Below, piece by piece: positions 27,101-38,800 of a stretch of 64,000 nucleotides of DNA. The position numbers and the translations under genes are program-made. The stretch is from Psettodes erumei (taxonomy: Eukaryota; Chordata; Actinopteri; Pleuronectiformes; Psettodidae). Under the pieces are notes generated by a model, which was given only the letters and a program-made list of their open reading frames with translations, was not told the DNA's origin and did no database searches. The DNA is taken from the NCBI GenBank assembly GCA_016785225.1, contig JAFBJZ010000836.1:248001-312000 (forward strand). Reading direction: 5' to 3'. The first letter of the stretch is position 1, and every line of letters starts with the position of its first letter.

Positions 27101-29792
27101 GCTGTGAGGAAGGTAAAGGAGAGATCAAGGACGGCCTCGAGGTGATGCTCAGCGTGCCCAAGAAAGCCAACGATGCCATGCACCTCTCTATGCTGGAAGG
27201 TGAGGAACACACACCGCCCCGTTCGTGGTGGTGGTTTTCGTAACAAGTTTGCCTTTTATCAAATGACAACTCCTCATAAATCGGGGAGCAGAGCGTTTGT
27301 TTCATTCTGATATCACCTCCCTCCTCCAGGCTTTGATGAGAACATTGAGTCGCAGGGCGAGCTCATTCTCCAGGAGTCCTTCCAGGTCTGGGATCCCAAA
27401 ACTCTGATCCGGAAGGGTCGAGAGCGCCACCTCTTCCTCTTTGAGATGTCGCTTGTCTTCAGCAAGGAGGTCAAGGACTCGAATGGCAGGAGTAAATACA
27501 TCTATAAGAGCAAACTCTTTGTAAGTATATGATGGTAAAATATATGCAATGAAGTCTGGATTAGCCGTTTGTCATTGCGTAGCTTCTTACCCAGATTAGG
27601 AGCTGTGCAGTCAGGCTGTTCTGTGTTTTTGAAGTGTTTGATGACATAATTTGCATTTTTAACATCTCTCCTTAACAAAGCCATTCATCTCACACTTCTT
27701 GAAACAAAGACAATGGCTCCTTTGTCTTAAGAAATCACTTTATATGGAGCGAGCGTATTTGATTTTGCCCATTGCACCCAGTGAAACTTTGAGAAGACTG
27801 CCTGGCTTCTTTTCTCTTCCCAGACGTCAGAGTTGGGGGTGACAGAGCATGTCGAAGGAGACCCCTGTAAATTTGCTCTGTGGGTGGGACGCACCCCGAC
27901 TTCTGACAACAAGATCGTGCTCAAGGTAAACCACGCTTCCCGCCCGATTCCTTCTCAGATATCCCCTCAGGGTTCGACCGATAAGGGTTTTAAAAGGGGA
28001 CCCAAGACAGTAACCCTGAAAATTTCAATATTTTTGATCAAATTTTTACATCTGGATTTGATGGGGAAGAAAATGCTGGCCAAAAGTGTTAGAAAATCTT
28101 CATGTCGGTCCAACCCAGTTTTTTCTCTCCTTTCTTCTTATTCATCCCTCTCCTACCTTTCTTCTTGTAATGGCAGCTGTCCTCGTAATCTCTGACATCT
28201 TGTCTGATTGCATGAGCAGCTTTCAGGTGGCCTAGAGGCTTTCTGTGGACACAGACTCCTCCTCTGTCTCCTCGATCCCTCTCCTGTCTCCTGTCTCTGT
28301 CCCTGTGTCTGTCTCTGCCAGTCTCTGTCTTCTGGTCAGATTCTGCTGTGTGTCCATCTCTCGACAAAGCACAGGCACATCTGTGTATCTGGGGCTGTGT
28401 TTCCTGTGGATGTTTGTATCTCTGATTCTCTCTGTGGGCCGACATGCTTCTGCCAACGCTGCTGACACCGATTCATCTCCTGAACGCCCACGGTTGCCCA
28501 CCCTGGCTCTTTGCCACTTCATCAAAGCGACCATTTGCAGTGTTTCTCTACCAGAAACCCAAACGTTCAACAATTTGAACCCCATTGTAGGAGGAAGAAA
28601 TTACATTTATGTAGTTCTCGGAGTGAATATACCAGTCCCTTATTTTCAGACATCTTGTGCGTGTTGAACACTGTCACAGATGGATTTAAATTTGTGTCAG
28701 CCGTTGGAAGAGCATGATGCCAAAGCACATTTAATTCTGAGCGTAACAACACCATAATACATGTTGACTAAGTTAAGTGTGTTTCATTGCTGACTACATA
28801 TATATACATGCACAGACACACACACAGACACCATTATCTGCCACACATTTGAATTGGCTCTCAGCAAATGATCAGTGTTGTACACTTCTTCCATGTCCAA
28901 GCATTTTGTCAGCATAAGAAATGTCATGTTCATCTTCTCGAACCAAACCAGTGAAATTCTCTATTTTATATTTCAAATTCAAAGCTAAGTCAGGGATCCA
29001 AACATGGAGCAATGGTGAGTACAAACCATCCCGCAACACAGCCCTCAGCCACCTCACACAAGTCTGAAGCACATACTCTTAGCGCTTCTCGTCCTCGCCT
29101 TGTCCTGAACAGTAGCTTGCGAATGTACTCGAGATGGGCAAAGGCAGCGCACGTTGTGTCATCCATGGCGCTAACCCACTTTAACCCAGTTCCTGCATAG
29201 ATGGGGGGCTGAAAAGATTTAAAATATTCTCGGGCAGTGATTCCCAATCGAGAGTGCTCGTACAGTTCAGCGGTTTCTGAGATGTCCTTTGAAATATGAA
29301 AAAACAGACATTCCATTGTGATTACGTGGGCGTGCAGCTCACAACAAAGTTTGGGAACAGCTATTTTAGGGGTTCACAGCTGGAGAGGGCCCATGTAAAA
29401 TAAAATCTCTCCGTAGCCGATAACAGATGACAAGAGGAGACTTCAGACTTGTGTGAAACACAGAGTGAAACAAGAATTCCAAAGTAATGCGATTTCTCAA
29501 AAGCTCTAACCCTGACTTCCATCTTTGACCAATCACCAGGCCTCGAGCATTGAGAACAAGCAGGACTGGATCAAGCACATCAGGGAGGTGATCCAGGAGC
29601 GCACCATTCACCTGAGAGGGGCGCTCAAGGAACCCATTCATATTCCAAAGGCAACCACGACCAAGCACCACAAGGGACGGAGGTAAACATTTCACCTGCA
29701 GGCCGAGGTTTTCTAAGGGAACAGAGAGCAGTGAGAGGATGCCATTTTGAAGTTCATTTCCACCCGTGTTGAGAAATACTTCCACCTTCAAC

Positions 29793-29829
<37 letters not shown>

Positions 29830-32800
29830 TTGTTAGGGATGGAGAGGACCTGGATAGTCAGGGTGAAGGCAGCAGCCAACCAGACACCATCTCTCTGGCC
29901 TCCCGCACCTCTCAGAACACACTGGACAGCGACAAGGTGAGAGTGTGCACGCGCTGATGCTGCACTTAGAAGAGTACTGCAAGCTGTGCATGTTTGACAT
30001 CTGGCGCCTTGCACGCGGGACAAGACGGCATGACAGCGGTCTGAGCGGTCACACTCTCTCCCTCAGCTCTCCGGTGGCTGCGAGCTGACCGTGGTCATTC
30101 ACGACTTCATGGCGAGCAACAGCAACGAGCTGACCGTGCGGCGCGGGCAGACGGTGGAGGTTCTGGAGCGGTGTCACGATAAGCCGGACTGGTGTCTGGT
30201 CAGGACCACCGACCGCTCCCCAGCCCAGGAGGGCCTGGTGCCCTGCTCCATGCTCTGTATCGCCCACTCCAGGTCCTCCATGGAGATGGAGGGCATTTTC
30301 AACCACAAAGGTCAGTGCGCGTCTGTGAGGGAGCAGGGCGTATGCACGATGCATCGAAGTTGATTTTTCTGTTTTTAGATTTCTGCATCATATTGGAAAA
30401 ACATGTGTTTTACTGATGGCGCTTCTCTCTCTGTCGCAGACACTCTGTCAGTGTGCAGCAACGACTCCATCATGCCGGGCTCGTCCGCCACGCTTCAGCC
30501 CGGTCACGGCATCGGCTCCCACACCTCGCCAGGGCCAAAGCGACCAGGTATGATCATGATCCCCGCACTGATTCTGCTGCTGTGCTACAAAATTCTATTA
30601 AAAGAAGCACAATCACAGCTTAATCAGCTCAAATACGGCCTCCATTTTTTGACTGGTCTCTAAAAATAGTTAATTGTGTACTTACTTTTGTAATTTTCTA
30701 TAATTAATAATATTGAAGTTAAGTCACAGCACTTCTTTAGCAGCTAAAAAAATCCCATTAAGCCACTCAGCTGGAACTCTGCTCTAAATTTCACAATTAC
30801 AATTCTTAGTTTTATCTTTCAAATAAAGCACGTTTAATTTGGCTCACCTTCAACTCTTACTGCGCCGTGTGGTTTTATAACTGTGTTTGGGCCGTTTCCC
30901 AGGCAACACCCTGCGGAAGTGGCTCACCAGCCCAGTGCGCCGACTGAGCAGCGGCAAGGCCGACGGCCACGTGAAGAAGCTGGCTCACAAGCACAAGAAG
31001 AGCCGCGAGGTGAGGAAGAGCGGCGAGATGACGATGGGCTCCCAGAAAGACTCGGACGACAGCGCTGCCACGCCGCAAGACGAGACCGTGGAGGAGGTGG
31101 GTTGGACGCGCCCCCGTCCAGGTAGCGCTTCCCGCGCGCCACTGAATGTTAATCTCCGACGTGCGATCCACGTGTGTTGCAGCGGGTCCGTAACGAAGGC
31201 CTGTCGAGCGGCACGCTCTCCAAGTCCAGTTCCTCGGGCATGCAGAGCTGCGGAGAGGAGGAGGGCGAGGAGGGCGCGGACTCGGTGCCGCTGCCCCCAC
31301 CCATGGCCATCCAGCAGCACAGCCTGCTGCAGCCCGACTCGCAGGACGACAAGGTGAGCCGGGGGGGAGGACGCCGCCGTGGGGACAGGAGAGAGGGTTC
31401 AGAGAAAGATGATGATGTAGATGATGAATTGGGACACGTACATATGAGACGAGATGCTATCAGGGATTTTTCTCCATCTGAATGTGACAGCACGGCATGA
31501 GAAATCTATTTTAACACTTTAACGTACAATGGTCGAAGCTTTTAAAAATGAACTGGCTTCTACATCTAAAAACAATCCAATTCAAATCAGTGACCAAAAA
31601 AGAAATAATCTTAATGACTGAAGTCATTAATTTCCATTAGACCATACATCATGTATATTTTTAGATGTATGAGCAGAACTGTTTGATTTAAACACTCTCT
31701 CTGGTCATCTTAAGGATAAATCCAGCAAATATGCTGTTTTACATTCTTCTTATGATTTTTTTTGAAGGTTACATTTTTGCTCATTTCAGTCTTTCTCCAC
31801 TCCTCACAAATGGGACGCCCCCAGACACAGAACTTGACTGACTCCTTAGTTTCCCAGTTTCTGTAACATTTTATCGTGGTGTGTTGCGTCGTATTCTCCC
31901 CTCTCTCCTAAAGCGGAAAGAAGTGAAATGAAACGCTCCAGGCAGTCCAGGTCTCCTGCTCGAATAAAGCGGAGACACCTCTGACACTAATTTCTGTTTC
32001 TCTTTTTCGTTTTGTTTCCTGGTTGTATCGTTTGCCATGCTGTAGCATTACCTTGATTTATGTCCTGTCTTTGCTTTGTCTCAGTTTCCATACCTCTCCA
32101 TCTGAGATGCCCCGCTCTCCCCCCCCTCTGTCTCTTCCCTCAGACGATTCTTCAGTTTTCTCTTTCTCCCCCCCTCCACTCTTCAGCTTTAAATGCTACT
32201 TACTAAAGCCTTTTTTTGGTAACAGTTTCTAGATTGAAAGGAATTGAAACTAGTAGCTATTGTTTTAGATTTCTTCTTTTTAAAACACACCTCTCTCTGT
32301 CCCCTGAAAAGTCATTCTTCCTAACTTTCGTATTTTTCTGAACTCTTAAACATCCCTGCCTTTCTTTAGCGATTTTTTTTCCCTTCCATCCTTTTTTATA
32401 GTTTCACTTGTTTTGACTTGGACTTTCTGCCCTGATTGTGAAGGGGAAATGTAGGTGAAGAGAGGATGCATGTAGCTCTAGCTCCAAGCGGAGGGCCACG
32501 TGGCGGATTTTTTGTCTGTCGGCATCCAGAAGTGCAATCATGCCAACTTCTATCAGTTTTAAGGAAATTTTGAATTTCTTAATGCCCGGCTAGAGAAAAC
32601 CCCAGCCTTGTTTTCCTGCATGTTTATCGCTCATAGGATGGGACGAGGTTGGTAAGTGAGGTTCAAAGGAAACAAATGATATAATATCAAAGAGGAGAGT
32701 CGGTCAGATTCCCCCCCCCCGGTAATAATATAAATATGACACCACACTGAGGTGAAATTTCAAAAGCCGTCCTGCTCCCATCACCCCCCCCACCCCCACC

Positions 32801-35800
32801 CCTCACGACCCCCCACCCTCACCCGCCCCTGCCCACTCGTCCTCATCTCCCCTTTCCCCTCTGTGCGTTAACCTCATTACCCATGCAAGTAATTGGCATC
32901 TCTAAACGCTGGCGAGGCCAGAAGGGCACACAGCCTCACCCAGAAAACCTAATTGGGGAAAGTCTTGAAGCACAGCACAGCAAGGGTGAGAGTCTCCTGA
33001 ACTATATTATACATGCATACAAACACGTACCTCTTTCATCCTCGCTCTGTTAGCATCCTTTCTTTATTTCCGAGGCTTTTCACCACCACCGGAGGAAGCA
33101 GCAAAAAACATCTTCCTTTCAGACATCACTTTTTTTTTCTACTTTTTTCCTGACCTTGTCCCCATCACCATTCTCTGACCTGTCACTACTTTAACTTCAT
33201 TACGCTCACCCCACTTTCAGCCTCATGTTTTTACCTTTTTTTTTTTTTACTGACAGTTTTTTCAAGTCCATTTAATTTTTCTTTTCACTTTCCTTTAACC
33301 TTTAGCTGCTAACCCCTTGCCACCAGGGAGGCAACTTCTGAGACATCTGTGTAGATGACAGCACTGAATATTTAACAAACATTTTCAAGTCATCGCTCAT
33401 AAAATGACTGAAAAAACAAACATCCAGCTGCAATAAAACTAACAAAAGCTAAACTTTAAATGAATCTGAATCAAGACAACACGTGATCTTTAACCATAAA
33501 ATATCAAAGCTATCTCTTTTGCTTTATTACATGTAGGTTTCTTTAATTAGCCTTTAAATCTTCACATAAAACAGATTATAAGAGTAGTTATCTGTTTTAG
33601 AGATGAAGACTTGCTGATTTGAATATCAAGTTTAATTTATAGATCTCCTCAAAGTAAATCAAATAAATCCTATGTCACGTTTTTAACCACAGTAATACAG
33701 ACACCAGCGAAAGAGCCGGACTGGCAGAGATAGTTTTTGTATTGCTCAGATCTGATTACTAGGCTCTTTATGCTTCACTTTTTCTTGTCCCCCCCTCTCA
33801 TCTCTCCATTTTTGTCCCAGAGCTCCTCTCGTCTGTCGGTCCGTCCATCCAGTTCGGAGACGCCCAGTGCCGCCGAGCTGGTCAGCGCCATCGAGGAGCT
33901 GGTCAAAAGCAAGATGGTAGGATGACAGAGGCAAACGACAACACATCCCGAAGGCGAACATGTATCAGCTTCACGGCCCTCAGAGAGCGTCTCTGCAGTT
34001 AGAAAATAAAATAAGTCTGATTGGAATTAAAAACTTTAGTTTAATTAAAGAAAACTTATTAGGTCATTAGGTGATGAACAGAATTTTTATCAATTCATAT
34101 GATCCGATTACCTAATCACTTAACCACCAAAATAATTCCGCACCCAGGTTTTCTTTCCCACACATCATCTTATTCCCCTGCTGCAGGCTCTGGAGGACAG
34201 GCCCAGCTCTCTGTCAGTAGAACAGGGAGACAGCAGCTCTCCCTCCTTCAACCCGTCTGACAACTCCCTCCTCTCCTCCTCCTCCCCCATCGAGGAGATG
34301 GACGAACGTAGGACCAGCATCCTCAAGAAGAGACAGTATGTGTCCTTGCAGACTGCACATTGATATCTGGGCGATTTGATTTTTATAAATTTGACATCTT
34401 TTGTTGTTTTTTCCCCTCTCTCTCTTTGCTGTAGTTACCTTCTGCTGGAGTTGGTGGAGACGGAGAGAGATTATGTCAGAGACCTCGGCCTGGTGGTGGA
34501 GGTGAGTCGAGCTTGACTTTTTATTCAGTCTGGCATTTTATAAATGTAACAAATTTTGGAATAAAAACGCTAAACTTCCCTGCTGTACATTCTTATCAAC
34601 GTGTGTGTCTCAATCATAAGGGCTACATGAGCCGCATGAAGGAGGAGGGCATCCCCGACGACATGAAAGGGAAAGACAAAATTGTGTTCGGCAACATCCA
34701 CCAGATCTACGACTGGCACAAAGAGTACGCGGTGCACACACACGGCTGACGTGGAGCTTTCTCAGATCATGTCCCTCGGCGCAGTAGCTCACTTCCTTCT
34801 TTTTGTCCTTCCCCGCCTTGCTCAGGTTCTTCCTCGGAGAGTTGGAGAAATGTTTGGAGGACCCCGACAGACTGGGGCCGCTCTTTCTCAAACAGGTTCG
34901 CCCGCACTTTTTTTTTCACCTTCTGCTTTGCTTGTATACATTTGATCATGGGGTAATTTTGTGCGCTCCTTTACATCCAGGAGCGGAGACTGAACATGTA
35001 CGTAGTGTACTGTCAAAACAAGCCCAAATCAGAGCACATCGTCTCCGAGTACATCGACACCTACTTCGAGGTATGAACTCGTTATTTTGCAGCTTTCCCC
35101 TTGGGAGGCGCATCGGGTGCGACACAGTAGGATCAGCCTCTCAAGTAACTTCTTACTTTGCAGGACCTGAAGCAGCGGCTGGGACACAGACTGCAGATCA
35201 CAGACCTGCTCATCAAGCCGGTCCAGAGGATCATGAAGTACCAGCTGCTGCTCAAGGTTGGTGTATTACAATGTAGCAGGTAGCACAAGAGCTCCGGCTG
35301 CTGTCTTTGAATGTACATCTCTGCAGTCTAAAATGTGCACGTATGTTAAAAATAATCAGTTTCTGAGTTTAGATTTGCTCATTTTTTCCTATTTTAGGAC
35401 TTTCTGAAACACTCTAAAAAGGCTGGGCTGGAGTCGATGGAGTTGGAGGTAAGGTGACTTCTGACAGTTTTTTCCTCAAAGCGTAAAATCAAGTAAAAAA
35501 TGTCTTCTGGGAGCCCATCGACCTTCTGATCATTTCTGACTCTTGCAGAAAGCAGTGGAGGTCATGTGCATCGTGCCAAAAAGGTGTAACGACATGATGA
35601 ATGTTGGCCGCCTTCAGGGATTTGACGTAAGTTAGGAAACAATGCCACGCACTAATATGGCGTTCCCTTCCAAGCATGTATTCACCCACGCATACCTTCT
35701 TAAGGTCTTAATCCATCCATCTTTCCATCCCCATCTTATTCGCCTCCCCCTCCAGGGGAAGATCGTGGCTCAGGGCCGCCTCTTGCTGCAGGACACGTTC

Positions 35801-38800
35801 ATGGTGTTGGACCCAGAGGGCAGCCTCCTCGGCCGGATGAAGGAGAGGAGAGTCTTCCTCTTTGAGCAGATGGTCATCTTCAGCGAGCCCCTCGACAAGA
35901 AGAAAGGGTTCTCCTTGCCTGGCTTCCTCTACAAGAACAGCATTAAGGTAACAGATGCAAACAGAGCGGATGAATATGCCACCAAGCTCTCTGCCTGCTG
36001 AATTTCAGCCTGCTAAAAGTTTAACTGTTTTTTTAGTCCTTGAGGAAGTCATAAAATTCATGGCTAAAAGTTACATTTTTACACAAATTGTCCAAGAAAA
36101 ACACACATTTTTCACACATCATGAGGAAAGAATAGAAATAAAAATGCAAGTTTACGAGACAAACAGTTAATGCAACAATGAAGATCTCACCCAATACCTT
36201 CTTCTTTTTAATCTGCAGGTAAGCTGCTTGGGTTTGGAGGAGAGTGTGGAAAGCGACCCCTGCAAGTTCATCCTCACGTCTCGCTCGACCAACGGCACCG
36301 TGGAGTCCTTCGTGCTTCACTCGGCCCATCCGGGCGTGCGTGAGGTCTGGACCCTTCAGATCAGCCAGATACTCGAGAGCCAGCGCAACTTCCTCAATGG
36401 TACGCTGACAAACACACACACACGGGACATGTTTTATAGAAGGAACCATTTGTTCCATGTTTGCCTTCGTCTCTTTTATACCTCACTCAGCTCTGACCTC
36501 ACCAATAGAGTATCAGAGGAACCATGTAGGGGCGAGCGGTGGCTCAGGTACGCACGGCATGGGAGCTCCAGGTGGAGGCACCAGTGGGTCCAGTGCGCCC
36601 CCTGGAGTCGGAGGCGGAAGCTCCCAGGGTAGTGCCATCCCTTCAGGACCACAGGGCGGCTCCCGTCGGCCCTCCAGAATCCCCCAGCCTTCCCGTCTGC
36701 CCCAGCCCCTACGCCACCACCCCGGGGCCGACCCCGACGGACCCAACAAGATGTCAGGTAAGGAGTGTCCATCTGTACTTGTGAAATTTGTTTTGTGCCG
36801 CGAGATGAAAATGTGACTGAGGTGTGAGTTTTGCTCGCCTGTGGTCCAGGTTCGTCCCCTCGTCCCGTCCCTCCTCCCCTACTCCCTCCGGGGGGTAGCC
36901 CGCAGGGCAAGCGCCCCGTCCAGACCCCAGAGGACCAAGCGCAGACCCCCACTCCTGCCAGTGTTGTAGCCCCTATTCCCCGTGCCACAGTTGGGCCACT
37001 GCCCTCTACGCCCGCTCCCAAAGCACGGCCTGGAGCTGTGCCCCCTATGGCCTCCCCGCTGGCCACGCCCAGCTTTGGCAAAGACATCCTCCCTCCCCCT
37101 CCTCCCAGCCCGGGCCAGAAGTCCGGATCTGGATTCTGGAGCTCTATGCCAGGCTCTCCAGCCAGCCGGCCTGGCTCATTCACCTTCCCCGGGGAGGCAG
37201 GGGAGAGTCCGGTCCGCCAGAACTCAAACCAGATCCAGACTGGCTCCGGATCTGGGAGCCAAACGCACAGGCACTCCACACACAGCAAGGAGGCGGACCG
37301 CATGAGTACGTGCTCGTCGGCAAGCGAGCAGTCCATCCAGTCCACCCAGAGCAACGGGGTAAGACCACTACCTGCTGCCCAGCGCTCCTCCAACTAACAC
37401 GGCGGCAGAGGGAGGCCCTGTCTGTCCTGTCTGCCTGCCGTCTCCTGTCCTGCTGCAGCCAGCGCTACTAATCTGTCCCCTACTCCGCATCTCTGACAAC
37501 CTCCGCTTCTCTTCAGCGTCATCCTGTCTAGTGGAACCTCGTTCAGCTCTTCGGTGATTCCCTTTCAAGGCTGTCTCTAGATTTCTTACTTCTAACAAAG
37601 CTTATACTAACACCTGGCTTCCTCTCGGCCGTCGTTCACCTCCTGCTGTCTTCATGGTTTGTTACTTAAATCTACTCTTCCTGCAACTAACCACTGACGT
37701 TTGTGGTCCGCCTGCAAACGTACTCGACCGAGATCATTGAACCTAACGTTCCTCCTCTCGTCTTTGCCTGGAGCTGCAGCGCAAAGACGAGGGAAATGGA
37801 AATCTTCATCATATTCCTGCCTTTCTTCATCCAGTTTATCTTTTTCAAGAAGAGAATACTGAGTCACTGTTTTTTGTCTTTCTTACGCTTCAGTCCGATC
37901 TGGTATGAAGACTGTTTTCGGCGCTGACGCTCTCTTTTCTACTTCTTTCTCCGACTTTTCTCACCAAACGTTCCTCTTGAGATGCCATCTCACAGTTGAG
38001 GTTCAAAGATATCCGCTGTTACCAGACCTCTCGCGTCCCAACCTTAAAAAGATTTTACGGTGAACTGTCACGAACCATGTGAATTTGCGCTCACTGCTCT
38101 CCACGTGTCCATGCTTTCCTCCCTGTGGTGCAGAGTGAAAGTAGCAGCAGCAGTAGCGTATCCACCATGTTGGTGACCCAGGACTACATGGCTGTGAAGG
38201 AGGATGAGATCAGCGTCGTTCAGGGCGAGGTGGTCCAGATCTTGGCCAGCAACCAGCAAAACATGTTCTTGGTGTTCAGGGCAGCCACCGAGCAGGGCCC
38301 CGCCGCCGAGGGCTGGATCCCCGGATTTGTGCTGGGACACACCTCGGCCATCGTTCCTGATTGTCCCGAGGGATCCATCAAGTAAGAACTAGAAAAATTG
38401 AATTATTTTTACAGTTCTGTGCAGATAAAAAGTAGAAATTGTTGCAGTCTCAAATTAAGCCCTGTCAATATTAGCCATTGGAAGCTGCAGTATTATTATT
38501 GTTAAATTAATGTGAATGTAAGCCTAAAATATTGGCAAACCTGTATGACATTTTCACAGGTTGGATACAGAATTAGTGCTTCCCACATTTTGTTGGAGTA
38601 CTAAAACCTGCGCTTGTTTAAATAAGCCTTCTGATTTGACTTTTTGTTGTCCCAGCAGGAAGTCTTCGTCCTGGCACACATCCCTGCGCATCCGCAAGAA
38701 GTCTGAGAAGAAGGAGAAGGAGGCGAAGAAAGAGACCAAGCTGGAGAACGGTTACAGGAAGTCCAGAGATGGCCTGGCCAATAAAGTTTCTGTAAAGGTG

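Noticed and set aside
36476..37393. 305-codon minus-strand open frame opposite the TRIO proline linker
   Set aside because: It is the antisense shadow of GC-rich Pro/Gly/Ser exons. It spans an intron and shows no domain.
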